NCBI GenBank assembly: GCA_900753715.1
Contig: CAAEAE010000109.1
Coordinates: 1 to 19,130 of the forward strand
Origin: an uncultured Roseburia sp.
GTDB taxonomy: Bacteria > Bacillota_A > Clostridia > Lachnospirales > Lachnospiraceae
Direction of reading: 5' to 3'
Length of the DNA: 19,130 nucleotides
The notes below the pieces were generated by a model that was not told where the DNA came from, ran no database searches, and saw nothing but the letters and a program-made list of their open reading frames with translations. How positions within the stretch are numbered: position 1 is the first letter of the stretch; every line of letters begins with the position of its first letter. This document shows positions 7,476 through 16,177 of the stretch, piece by piece. A program made the translations under genes and the position numbers.

Positions 7476-7542
7476 TACTTTAGTTACTTAAAATTACTTA
7501 ACAAAACTGATAACCAAAACAGAACGAAAATTCTGTTACTTA
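7476..7542. promoter_or_regulatory. Direct and inverted repeats, possible regulator binding sites
   Basis: TTACTTA occurs at 7484-7490 and 7494-7500, exactly ten bases apart, and again at 7536-7542, 42 bases (about four helical turns) further. A shorter TACTT is at 7476-7480. Related TTACTTT, TCTACTTT and TAACTTA words lie at 7222, 7234 and 7254, next to the regulator start. An inverted repeat AACAGAA-6-TTCTGTT spans 7518-7537. Helical phasing near an AraC-type gene suggests operator sites, but AT-rich chance repeats are possible. Confidence 0.4.
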
Positions 7543-7590
7543 TGTGGGGACATAAAAGCAGAAATGTTTGGTTCATTAGGGGGGAATATG

Positions 7591-9096
7591 ATGAAGAGAT
7601 GGAGAGGCGCTGCGGGAATTCTTGCAGCCGCTACAGTAGGATTAACCGCCTGTGCAGGTAATGCGGGTGCCACAGACACCGAGACGGAGAAAGAAACATT
7701 TGTTCCGGAAGTAGTCGGAACTTATGAAGCGGAGGATGCAGAGTTTTCCGGTAACGTACATGCGGAATCCGAGGTTTCCGGTTACAGTGGAAGCGGTTAT
7801 GCAGCAGGATTTGCGGAAGATGATGACAGTTGTACCTTTCAGGTTGAAATTACAGAAGACGGGTTTTACGATTTGGACTTCATCAGCGCAAGCAGCGGCG
7901 ACTACAAAGAAAATTATGTGAGTGTGGATGGTGAAAGCCTTGGAACCATAAGTGTTTCCGAGCAGACCTTTACAGATTCCGTGGTAAACCGGGTATATCT
8001 CACAAGCGGACAGCATGCGGTTTCCGTTTCCAAGTATTGGGGCTGGGTGTACATCGATAAACTGATTGTACAGACGGCAGAACCGATTGATACTTCGATT
8101 TACGAAGTTTCCGCAGAGCTTTGTAACAAGAATGCGACCGACAGTGCAAAGCGTCTGATGAGTTATCTCGCCGATACCTATGGAAGCAGCATTCTTTCCG
8201 GACAGTATTGTGATACCGGACAGTTTGGAAAGGAAATGACGGTTATCAATAAGGAAACCGGAAAGTATCCGGCGGTGTTAGGACTTGACTTTATTGAGTA
8301 TACGCCTTCCCGTGTGGAGAATGGCAGCACTTCTAAAGCAACGGACTACGCCATCAACTTCTGGGAAAACGGAGGAATCGTTACTTTCTGCTGGCACTGG
8401 AACGCACCGACAAAATATCTTACCGGAGAGTGGTACAGCGGATTTAGGACGGAGGCAACCAACATTGACCTGGCAAAGATTATGAACGGAGAAGACCAGG
8501 AAGGATATGACCTCTTAATGCAGGACATTGATGCGATTGCCAAACAGCTTCAGATTTTACAGGAAGCAGATGTTCCGGTTCTCTGGAGACCGCTTCATGA
8601 AGCAAGCGGCGGCTGGTTCTGGTGGGGCGCAAGCGGACCGGAAGCTTACAAACAGTTATACATTCTTCTTTATGACAAACTTACCAATGAGTATGGCCTC
8701 AATAACCTGATCTGGCTGTGGAACGGTCAGGATAAGGAATGGTATCCGGGAGATGAATATGTAGACATCATCGGAGAAGACATTTATCCGGGAGAACAGG
8801 TTTACACTTCTCAGGTAAATAAGTATCTGGAAGCAGTCGATTATACGGAAGCCAAAAAAATGGTTGTCCTTTCGGAAAACGGATGTGTGTTTGACCCGGA
8901 TCTTGCAGTACGGGACGGAGCAATGTGGGGATTCTTCTGTACCTGGGGCGGCGAATTTGTGGCAAAGAGCAGTGCAATCTATTCTTACAGCGAACAGTAT
9001 ACCGACACTGAGATGCTGAAAAAAGCATACGACAGCGATGTCGTCATCACGCTGGATGAATTGCCGGATTTGAAGACATATCCGATTCGTGACTGA
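7591..9096 (+). CDS. Lipoprotein GH26 endo-beta-mannanase with N-terminal CBM35-like module
   Basis: The 501-residue protein starts at ATG 7591, six bases after AGGGGGG; the ATG at 7588 is too close and the one at 7564 lies before the ribosome site. A lipoprotein signal peptide ends GLTAC. Residues about 41-160 form a carbohydrate-binding beta-sandwich (YEAEDAEF, GFYDLDF, VSVDGESLG, VYLTSGQHAVSVS) resembling CBM35/CBM6. From about 185 on is a GH26 TIM barrel. RPLHEASGGWFWWG carries the predicted acid/base Glu337, and VLSENG carries the predicted nucleophile Glu429. GH26 enzymes mainly cleave beta-1,4-mannans with retention; a few act on mixed-linked glucans or xylan. The enzyme should be tethered outside the cell. 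It is the first gene of the operon and its TGA overlaps the next gene's ATG by one base. Confidence 0.92.
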   Translation: MKRWRGAAGILAAATVGLTACAGNAGATDTETEKETFVPEVVGTYEAEDAEFSGNVHAESEVSGYSGSGYAAGFAEDDDSCTFQVEITEDGFYDLDFISASSGDYKENYVSVDGESLGTISVSEQTFTDSVVNRVYLTSGQHAVSVSKYWGWVYIDKLIVQTAEPIDTSIYEVSAELCNKNATDSAKRLMSYLADTYGSSILSGQYCDTGQFGKEMTVINKETGKYPAVLGLDFIEYTPSRVENGSTSKATDYAINFWENGGIVTFCWHWNAPTKYLTGEWYSGFRTEATNIDLAKIMNGEDQEGYDLLMQDIDAIAKQLQILQEADVPVLWRPLHEASGGWFWWGASGPEAYKQLYILLYDKLTNEYGLNNLIWLWNGQDKEWYPGDEYVDIIGEDIYPGEQVYTSQVNKYLEAVDYTEAKKMVVLSENGCVFDPDLAVRDGAMWGFFCTWGGEFVAKSSAIYSYSEQYTDTEMLKKAYDSDVVITLDELPDLKTYPIRD

Positions 9097-9806
9097 TGAC
9101 AGAAAGGGTGATGAACGTGAAAGAATGGTTTTCCTATGAGGGACGGCTGATGCAGTTTCTCCAGAAAACTGGAGAGCTGATTCTGCTAAATATTGCATTT
9201 ATCCTCTGCTGTATTCCGGTTGTGACCATTGGACCGGCGCTGACATCGTTTTACTACGCGGTTGTGAAAAGCATCCGGCATGAGAGGGGCAACCCACTGG
9301 AAGAGTTTTTCGGCTCCATGAAACGGACACTTGGAAGAGGATGTCTTCTGACGATTGAGATTCTGCTTGGCGCGGCAATCCTGTATCTTGGGAAAACTAC
9401 AGCACAGGCAGCAGGAAACAGACATCTGATGGCAGTTTATCTGGGACTTCTCGTGATAGGCTCCTGCGTCATCGTGTATGTGTTCCCGGTGTTGTCACGA
9501 TTTGAAATGAAATTATCCGGAATCTGGAAACTGTCCTTTGTGATGGCAATCCGGTTTCTTCCGATAACAGTGGCAATGATTGCAGGAATTGCGATTGTAG
9601 TATGGATGTTGTTTTTCATTTTACCAATGCCCTGTGTGGTAATCGTTCCTGGAGTGTTCTGCCTGTTGGCAACCTACTTGATGGAACGGGCTCTGCTGGC
9701 ATATATGCCGAAGGCAGAGGGAGACGAAGATGCATGGTATTATGAAAAGAGAGAACGAAAACAGCAGAAAAATGAAAGGAAAGAGGTAAGGCATGAAGGC
9801 TTATAA
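9096..9806 (+). CDS. DUF624 (YesL-like) membrane protein
   Basis: The 236-residue protein has about four to five transmembrane segments (about residues 26-45, 77-93, 106-130 and 150-195). The N-terminal EWFSYEGRLMQF and the segment CCIPVVTIGPALTSFYYAV are typical of the YesL/DUF624 family, with a lysine- and arginine-rich cytoplasmic tail. The family is usually encoded beside CUT1 sugar transporters (for example yesL in Bacillus subtilis) and its biochemical role is unknown. The ATG overlaps the GH26 stop codon (ATGA-type coupling). A second in-frame ATG at 9111 has AAAGGG only two bases away, so the first start, translated by coupling, is preferred with moderate certainty. The 3' end overlaps the next gene by 14 bases. 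Confidence 0.85.
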   Translation: MTERVMNVKEWFSYEGRLMQFLQKTGELILLNIAFILCCIPVVTIGPALTSFYYAVVKSIRHERGNPLEEFFGSMKRTLGRGCLLTIEILLGAAILYLGKTTAQAAGNRHLMAVYLGLLVIGSCVIVYVFPVLSRFEMKLSGIWKLSFVMAIRFLPITVAMIAGIAIVVWMLFFILPMPCVVIVPGVFCLLATYLMERALLAYMPKAEGDEDAWYYEKRERKQQKNERKEVRHEGL

Positions 9807-12786
9807 TGGATTAAAGAGAGCAGCTTCGGCGCTTTTAATCGTTGGAATGGTTTTTACAATGCTGCCACAGGCAGTGACCAACACCTACGCCATGACGGAC
9901 CTGACAATGGACGAATACGATGACATCGTAAGTACTTACTCAGTCAATGATTCCGTGCCGGATTACAAGGATTATGTGAATCAGTTTGATGCGGTATATC
10001 CGTCCGAACCTGTCACAATCGGCGCAGAGGACTGCGTCCGTTATGATGAGAGCGATGTTTCGACAGAGCCGGTCATCTATACGGATTATGAGGGAATGTC
10101 CGGTGACAGTATTTATACCAGCGAGGATTCACTGGTAGAGTACGAGGTAGAGATAAAAGAAGAAGGATTTTATAATCTTTCGTTGGAATATTATCCGATT
10201 GAGGGTAAGAACTCTGATATTGAACGAAGCATTTTCGTAGATGGAGAACTTCCTTACGGCGAGTTATCTTTACTTACCTTCCACCGCGTATGGAAATACG
10301 AGGCAGAGCAGGGAGACAACACAAATGGTTCCGTTTCCTATGTCTGGGAAAAGGATAACCAGGGAAACGACTGCAAGCCGGGTATGGAAGAAGCGCCGGA
10401 ATGGATGACCAGCTTTGTATATGACAGCGATGGTTATATTACCTCTCCATTGTCTGTATATCTGACAAAAGGAACACATACCATTTCACTTCTTTCCCTT
10501 CGTGAGCCAATGTTAATCCATTCGATTACATTGAGCAATGCGACAGAGACAGAAGATTATGCAACGGTTAAGGCAGCAAATGATGCGGCTGGTGCGACAG
10601 ACACCACCGGTCAGAAGATTGTAATCGAGGGTGAAAACCCGACAAAGACATCTTCCCAGATGCTTTACCCGATTCAGGACCAGTCTTCTCCGGCAGTATC
10701 TCCGGCAAGTGCGAAGGAACTGCTTAATAACACCATCGGAGGAAACTCCTGGAGACTGGTAGGACAGTGGATTGAATGGGATTTTGATGTTGCAGAGACC
10801 GGATATTACAATATTTCTCTTTATGATTGTCAGAATTATGTCCGCGGTACTTACGTTTCCCGCCGAATCATGATTGACGGGGAGGTTCCTTTCAAGGAAA
10901 TGGAAGCTTACGGTTTTAACTATGACCAGAGCTGGAGAGAGGATGTTCTTTCAGATGATTCCGGAACGCCATATTCGTTCTACCTGGAAGAAGGACATCA
11001 CACCATCCGCATGGAAGTGGTACTTGGTGACTTCTCTACAATCGTAAGTGAAGTAGAAGACTGCGTACAGCAGTTAAACAGCATTTACAGAGAAATTATT
11101 AAGATTACCGGTGTATCTCCGGATACCTACCGTGACTATCAGATTGAAAACACCCTGCCGGGGCTTCATGATGAACTTGTAGCAGTAAGAGATCAGCTTG
11201 ATGCAGCAATCACAAGCTTACAGAACTTAACCGGAAAGAAATCAGATAAAGAGACCGTACTCATTACGATGAGAGACCAGCTCGATGACCTGATTGATGA
11301 TGCGGAATATTTTGTAAGAACCATCGGTGCTTATAAGATTAATGCCCGTGCCTGCGGAAACTGGATTACCCAGGTAATCGACCAGCCGCTTGCAATCGAC
11401 CGCATTAATATTTACTCCGCAGACCAGACAATTTCCTACGACAATACTTCTTTCCTTGCAAAAGCGGGTTACGAGTGCAAGAGATTGTTCTACTCCTTCA
11501 TTATTGATTACAACCAGATTGGTAACGTTGCAGAATCCGATGACGGAACAGACGAAACCATCACACTCTGGATTGGTTCCGGACGTGACCAGGCAAACGT
11601 TATCAAGGCAATGATTGATGAAACCTTCACAAATGAAACCGGCGTGAACGTCAATGTACAGCTCGTAGATATGTCAACACTGCTTCGTGCAGAGTTAGCG
11701 GGCGAGGGACCGGATGTGGCAATTCAGGTAGCAAATACCAACGGAATTGCAGGAGCGGTATTAAATACCGGAAATGATACACCAGTCAACTACGGTATCC
11801 GTAACGCGGTATTGGATTTGACACAGTTTGATGATTTGGACGAAGTAACATCCCGTTTTTCCGATGCGGCGATGACAGCATTCTCCTTTGATGGTGCGGT
11901 ATACGCACTTCCGGAGACCATTACCTTCCCGGTAATGTTCTACCGCAAGGATATCCTTGCTGAACTTGGAATGGAAGTTCCACAGACCTGGGATGAAGTT
12001 AAGGTGGCAATGACAATCCTCTCCAAGAACCAGATGGAATTTGGTATGTTGCCGAGTGAACAGATTTTTGCAATGCTGCTCTATCAGAACGGCGGACAGT
12101 ATTACTCAGAAGACGGCTCACGTTCCATGTTAGATTCGGACGTAGCAGTCAACACTTTCAAAGAATATTGTGAGTTCTACACAGATTATAAGTTAGATAA
12201 AGCAACAAGTGCTGAGGAGCGTTTCCGTACCGGTGAATGTCCGATTATCATCGCAGACTATACCACCTACAACAACCTGGTTGTATCCGCACCGGATATC
12301 GCAGGACTTTGGGATTTTGCTCCGGTTCCGGGAACCGTACAGGAAGATGGAACGATTGACCGAAGCGTAGGCTGTACCGGACTTGCCAGCATCATCATGG
12401 CAGACACCGAATATCCGGATGCCTGCTGGGAGTTCTTAAAATGGTGGACTTCCGCAGACGTACAGACACAGTACGGACGGGAGATGGAAAGTCTTATGGG
12501 TTCTGCAGCCCGTGTGCCGACCGCAAACTTAGAGGCATTCAGCAATATGCCTTGGCCGGTGGATGATTACGAAGCACTTGAGGATGCATTCCAGTGGGTA
12601 AAAGGAATCCCACAGGTACCCGGAGGATATTACTCCTGGCGTAACGTAAATAATGCATTCTACACTGTAACAACCGAAACAGACACTGCATCCCCGCGAG
12701 AGGAATTGATGGATAAGGTTATCTACATCAATGCAGAGATTGATTACAAGCGGCAGGAGTTAGGTCTCCCGTTAGCAGGAAATTAG
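9793..12786 (+). CDS. Large extracellular sugar-binding protein (family 1) with N-terminal carbohydrate-binding-like modules
   Basis: At 997 residues it is more than twice the usual 400-450 of a CUT1 binding protein. A Sec signal peptide (cleavage likely after NTYA, residue 33) has no lipobox cysteine. Residues about 74-265 and 277-415 are two beta-sandwich modules (IGAEDC, GFYNLSLEYY, IFVDGELP; IEGENP, GYYNISLYD, IMIDGEVPF, GHHTIRMEVV). A helical, possibly coiled-coil segment spans about 415-510. The solute-binding fold (about 587-997) begins ITLWIGSGRDQANVIKAM and contains GEGPDVAIQ, YALPETITFPVMFYRKDIL and WEFLKWWTS. It should capture oligosaccharides for the two permeases downstream. GGAAAGAGG precedes the ATG, which lies inside the end of the upstream gene. 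Confidence 0.9.
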   Translation: MKAYNGLKRAASALLIVGMVFTMLPQAVTNTYAMTDLTMDEYDDIVSTYSVNDSVPDYKDYVNQFDAVYPSEPVTIGAEDCVRYDESDVSTEPVIYTDYEGMSGDSIYTSEDSLVEYEVEIKEEGFYNLSLEYYPIEGKNSDIERSIFVDGELPYGELSLLTFHRVWKYEAEQGDNTNGSVSYVWEKDNQGNDCKPGMEEAPEWMTSFVYDSDGYITSPLSVYLTKGTHTISLLSLREPMLIHSITLSNATETEDYATVKAANDAAGATDTTGQKIVIEGENPTKTSSQMLYPIQDQSSPAVSPASAKELLNNTIGGNSWRLVGQWIEWDFDVAETGYYNISLYDCQNYVRGTYVSRRIMIDGEVPFKEMEAYGFNYDQSWREDVLSDDSGTPYSFYLEEGHHTIRMEVVLGDFSTIVSEVEDCVQQLNSIYREIIKITGVSPDTYRDYQIENTLPGLHDELVAVRDQLDAAITSLQNLTGKKSDKETVLITMRDQLDDLIDDAEYFVRTIGAYKINARACGNWITQVIDQPLAIDRINIYSADQTISYDNTSFLAKAGYECKRLFYSFIIDYNQIGNVAESDDGTDETITLWIGSGRDQANVIKAMIDETFTNETGVNVNVQLVDMSTLLRAELAGEGPDVAIQVANTNGIAGAVLNTGNDTPVNYGIRNAVLDLTQFDDLDEVTSRFSDAAMTAFSFDGAVYALPETITFPVMFYRKDILAELGMEVPQTWDEVKVAMTILSKNQMEFGMLPSEQIFAMLLYQNGGQYYSEDGSRSMLDSDVAVNTFKEYCEFYTDYKLDKATSAEERFRTGECPIIIADYTTYNNLVVSAPDIAGLWDFAPVPGTVQEDGTIDRSVGCTGLASIIMADTEYPDACWEFLKWWTSADVQTQYGREMESLMGSAARVPTANLEAFSNMPWPVDDYEALEDAFQWVKGIPQVPGGYYSWRNVNNAFYTVTTETDTASPREELMDKVIYINAEIDYKRQELGLPLAGN

Positions 12787-12802
12787 AAAGGAGGAAATAT
12801 CG

Positions 12803-13762
12803 ATGGCACAACAGACGACACCAACGACAGGAAGCGTCTCACAGGAAGCATTGGAAATTGCGGCAAAACAGAAGACATTGCGCTACCGTATCAAGAAAAG
12901 CCGTGTCTCTTATGCAATGATGGCACCGTATTTCATCCTGTTTTTTCTGTTTACAGTACTTCCGGTTGTCATTTCAATCATACTGAGCTTTACCTATTTT
13001 AACATGCTCGAGTGGCCAACCTTCACCGGATGGTCCAACTATATCAAGCTGTTTCTTGAGGATGACATTTTCCTCATTGCCTTAAAGAATACGTTACTGT
13101 TCGCAGTAATCACCGGACCAATCAGTTATATCCTCTGCTTACTGTTTGCATGGATTATCAATGAGTTTTCCGGAAAGCTTCGTTCTTTCTTAACCTTAAT
13201 CTTTTATGCACCGAGTATCTGTGGTAACGCATACATGGTATGGAACTTAATCCTTACCGGTGACCGTTACGGATACTTAAACGGTATTTTGTTAAAACTT
13301 GGAATTATCGATGAAGCAATCCTCTGGATGCAGACCGAGAAATACGTTCTTCCGGTACTCATCGTAGTTCAGTTGTGGTTATCACTTGGTACCGGATTCC
13401 TTTCCTTTATCGCAGGTCTCCAGACCGTAGATAAGAGCCTGTATGAGGCAGCCGCATTAGACGGTATCAAGAACCGCTGGCAGGAATTATGGTATGTAAC
13501 ACTTCCGGCAATGAAACCGCAGTTGATGTTCGGTGCGGTTATGCAGATTACACAGTCCTTTGCAGTAGCAGATATTTCCATCCAGTTAGCCGGAAACCCA
13601 TCTGTCAACTACGCAGGTGCAACCGTCGTAACTCACCTTTTAGATTACGGTTCCACCCGATTTGATATGGGTTATGCATCCGCCATTGCAACCGTACTGT
13701 TCTTACTCATGGTAGGAACCAATAAACTGGTACAGAAACTGTTAAGGAGGGTTGGAGAATAA
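12803..13762 (+). CDS. CUT1 sugar ABC transporter permease, MalF/LacF type
   Basis: The 319-residue inner-membrane protein has about six transmembrane helices starting with YAMMAPYFILFFLFTVLPVV. The EAA loop that contacts the ATPase is EAAALDGIKNRWQELWYVTLP, starting at residue 215 (shown here as EAAALDGI and WYVTLPAMKP). AAAGGAGG lies nine bases before the ATG and 16 bases separate it from the binding-protein gene. It ends in a one-base overlap with the partner permease. Sequence and order are those of a CUT1 heterodimer half; the substrate cannot be read from it. Confidence 0.93.
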   Translation: MAQQTTPTTGSVSQEALEIAAKQKTLRYRIKKSRVSYAMMAPYFILFFLFTVLPVVISIILSFTYFNMLEWPTFTGWSNYIKLFLEDDIFLIALKNTLLFAVITGPISYILCLLFAWIINEFSGKLRSFLTLIFYAPSICGNAYMVWNLILTGDRYGYLNGILLKLGIIDEAILWMQTEKYVLPVLIVVQLWLSLGTGFLSFIAGLQTVDKSLYEAAALDGIKNRWQELWYVTLPAMKPQLMFGAVMQITQSFAVADISIQLAGNPSVNYAGATVVTHLLDYGSTRFDMGYASAIATVLFLLMVGTNKLVQKLLRRVGE

Positions 13763-14661
13763 TGAAAAAGAAAAATCAGACACCTTCTGGCAGAAAAAGA
13801 CGGTTCTTTAAGCGAAGAGAGAAAAAATTAAACCGCTCCATGGCGGGAAACACAATATTGTTCGTCATCATGTTTATCTGTGGTGTGTTCATGGCGTTGC
13901 CGCTTGTCATGATTATCAACAATGCGTTAAAGCCACTCGACGAAATCTTCCAGTTCCCACCGAAGATTTTCGTAAGAAACCCCACACTGGAAAACTTCTC
14001 CGACCTGTTCGTATTAATGAACAACTCCTGGGTACCGTTTTCCAGATACATATTAAACACCATCCTGATTACCGGAGGCGGTATGGTAGGACACGTTATC
14101 TGTGCTTCCCTTGCAGCCTACCCGCTTGCAAAGCATAAATTTCCGGGAAAAGATATTTTGTTCAGCATGGTTGTATTGTCCATGATGTTTTCCTGGACCG
14201 TTACACAGATTCCACAGTACTTAATCATCAGCTGGCTGCACATCAACAACACTTATGCAGCATTAATCCTTCCGGCGTTTTCCTTTGGTATGGGTCTTTA
14301 CCTGATGAAACAGTTCATGGAACAGCTCCCGGATTCCCTGATGGAGTCGGCGAGACTTGACGGTGCTTCCGAGTGGAAGATTTTCTGGTCCATCGTAATG
14401 CCAAACGTAAAACCGGCATGGCTGACACTGGCAATTTTCCAGTTCCAGCAGATGTGGGGAAATACAGGAAGCCTTTTCTTGAGAAATGAGGAGTTAAAGC
14501 CTTTACAGTATGCCTTACAGCAGATTACGGCAGGTGGTACGGCAAGAGCAGGTGCGGCAGCAGCAGTAACTTTTATCATTGCAGCAGTGCCGATTACGTT
14601 CTTCTTAATCTGCCAGAACAACGTATTGGAAACCATGACCACATCCGGTATGAAGGATTGA
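13762..14661 (+). CDS. CUT1 sugar ABC transporter permease, MalG type
   Basis: The 299-residue inner-membrane protein has a basic N-terminal tail and about six transmembrane helices (from ILFVIMFICGVFMALPLVMI). NNALKPLDEIFQFPP is typical of MalG-like subunits, and the EAA loop is ESARLDGASEWKIFW with MPNVKP, starting at residue 195. The start codon overlaps the preceding stop (TAATG), with AAGGAGGG about ten bases upstream, so the two permeases are translationally coupled. No ATPase gene lies within the window's operon, as is common for CUT1 systems using a shared MsmK/MsmX-type ATPase. Confidence 0.93.
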   Translation: MKKKNQTPSGRKRRFFKRREKKLNRSMAGNTILFVIMFICGVFMALPLVMIINNALKPLDEIFQFPPKIFVRNPTLENFSDLFVLMNNSWVPFSRYILNTILITGGGMVGHVICASLAAYPLAKHKFPGKDILFSMVVLSMMFSWTVTQIPQYLIISWLHINNTYAALILPAFSFGMGLYLMKQFMEQLPDSLMESARLDGASEWKIFWSIVMPNVKPAWLTLAIFQFQQMWGNTGSLFLRNEELKPLQYALQQITAGGTARAGAAAAVTFIIAAVPITFFLICQNNVLETMTTSGMKD

Positions 14662-14674
14662 CGGGAGGAGCAGA

Positions 14675-16177
14675 ATGAAAAAACAGAAAATGTTTACAAA
14701 GATTGCTGCCTTCTTCGCCGCAGTCGTGATGGTGGTTACCTCACCCTGTATGGCAGCACTTGCGGAAGAGTTACCATATGATACTTACAATTATGATTAT
14801 CGTAAAAATATCGTTTTAACACCGGCAGCTTATGTGCCAAACGGCAGAACAACAGGGCTTTCAGCAGGAACGACAGATTTTAAGGAACCACAGGATTTAT
14901 GTGTGGCACCGGATGGTCTGGTATATGTGGCAGATACCGGAAATAACCGGATTGTGGTTCTCGATGAATCTTTAAACAAAGTAGTCCGCGTGATTGATTC
15001 TTTCAGGAGAGACGGCGCAGACGATACCTTCAATGCACCATACGGTGTATGTGTATCAGAAAAAAATGAGCTTTATGTTGCAGATTCCAACAACAAGCGA
15101 ATCGTAGTGTTGACACCGGAAGGTGAATTTGTAAAGATTGTGGATAACCCACAGTCCGAAATCCTCGAAGAGGGATTCGACTTCGTACCGTTAAAGGTAA
15201 CCGTTGACTATGCAGACCGTGTATATGTCATCGCCAAGAACGCATTTGAAGGAATTCTGGTATTTGAGAGCAGCGGCGATTTTACCGGATACTTCGGAAC
15301 CATCGAGGTTAAGATTACCATGTGGGAGAAGTTCTGGAGAAGACTTGCAAGTAAGGAAGAGCGTTCCAAACAGCAGCTCTATATCCCGACTGAGTTTACC
15401 GGAATCGACATCGACAGCGACGGTTTCGTATACGCATCCAACATTGATGCGGACGGCGTACAGGGTGTCAGACGTCTGAATCCAAGAGGTGAGGACGTTA
15501 TCCAGAAAGGTGAGAATGAGAACCTTGGCGGAGATATTGTGACAGGAACTTACGGAACCTACAGCGGAGCTTCAGAGTTTACTGATGTAGTATACAGAGG
15601 ACACGGAATTTACTCCCTGTTAGACCGCAAGCGCGGACGTATCTTTACTTATGATAAGGAAGGAAATCTCCTTTATATCTTCGGTGGACTTGGAAGCCAG
15701 GAGGGAACCTTCAACACTCCGGTTGCCATCGAAAGCATCGGAGACCAGATTATCGTACTGGATGCCTACTATGGAGCAATCTTAAAATTCGGGGAAACCC
15801 GTTACGGTTCCCTGATTAACGATGCCGTAGCACTTCGTTATGACGGTGATGAGACACAGGCAATCGATAAATGGCAGGAAGTATTAAAGCTTAACGAAGA
15901 CAATGAGCTGGCAAATACCGGTATCGGAAAAGCATATCTGACTGCCGGTGACAACAAGGAGGCGATGAAGTACTTAAAGCTCGGTATGAACCGCAAGTAT
16001 TATTCCATCGCATGGAAGCGTTATCGTAACGAGGTTTTGACAGACAGCCTCGGAGCAGTTATGAGTACCGTAATTGTACTGATTGTGGTACTGGTAGTGT
16101 ACAACAAGTTTTTCAAAGAAAAATTAAAGAAAAAACGGGCGCTTAAGAGAGCAAACGGGAAAGGAGGACTTGCTTAA
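14675..16177 (+). CDS. Membrane-tethered NHL-repeat beta-propeller protein with TPR-like region
   Basis: The 500-residue protein has a signal peptide cleaved near ALAEE (residue 30). At least five NHL repeats follow, with FKEPQDLCVAPDGLVYVADTG, then NNRIVVLDES; FNAPYGVCV and LYVADSNNKRIVVLTPEG; and later GIYSLLDRKRGRIFTYDKEG. Residues about 380-452 form TPR-like helices (AIDKWQEVLKLNEDNELANT, GKAYLTAGDNKEAMKYLKLG). A single transmembrane helix lies at about 458-480, then a Lys/Arg-rich tail (KKKRALKRANGKGG). The topology is propeller and TPR outside, short tail inside. NHL propellers bind proteins or glycans, and some are enzymes. I see no catalytic signature, so a scaffold or sensor is more likely. 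GGAGGAG precedes the ATG, and the gap to the permease gene is 13 bases. Confidence 0.88.
   Translation: MKKQKMFTKIAAFFAAVVMVVTSPCMAALAEELPYDTYNYDYRKNIVLTPAAYVPNGRTTGLSAGTTDFKEPQDLCVAPDGLVYVADTGNNRIVVLDESLNKVVRVIDSFRRDGADDTFNAPYGVCVSEKNELYVADSNNKRIVVLTPEGEFVKIVDNPQSEILEEGFDFVPLKVTVDYADRVYVIAKNAFEGILVFESSGDFTGYFGTIEVKITMWEKFWRRLASKEERSKQQLYIPTEFTGIDIDSDGFVYASNIDADGVQGVRRLNPRGEDVIQKGENENLGGDIVTGTYGTYSGASEFTDVVYRGHGIYSLLDRKRGRIFTYDKEGNLLYIFGGLGSQEGTFNTPVAIESIGDQIIVLDAYYGAILKFGETRYGSLINDAVALRYDGDETQAIDKWQEVLKLNEDNELANTGIGKAYLTAGDNKEAMKYLKLGMNRKYYSIAWKRYRNEVLTDSLGAVMSTVIVLIVVLVVYNKFFKEKLKKKRALKRANGKGGLA

Larger units (their letters stand above)
7208..7590. other. Divergent control region between the araC-type gene and the GH26 operon
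   Basis: These 383 AT-rich bases contain no convincing gene. They hold the regulator's ribosome site, a rightward intrinsic terminator (7275-7311), a candidate promoter (7335-7364), TACTT-type direct repeats (7476-7542) and a seven-base inverted repeat AACAGAA/TTCTGTT (7518-7524 and 7531-7537). A second -10-like TATACT is at 7474-7479 without a matching -35, as expected for an activator-dependent promoter. Confidence 0.6.

Noticed and set aside
7564..7590. Upstream start of the GH26 gene
   Set aside because: It precedes the AGGGGGG ribosome site and would add residues before a normal lipoprotein signal peptide.
8656..9198. 180-residue minus-strand reading frame
   Set aside because: It is antisense to the GH26 catalytic domain and the start of the DUF624 gene, with no ribosome site or domain.
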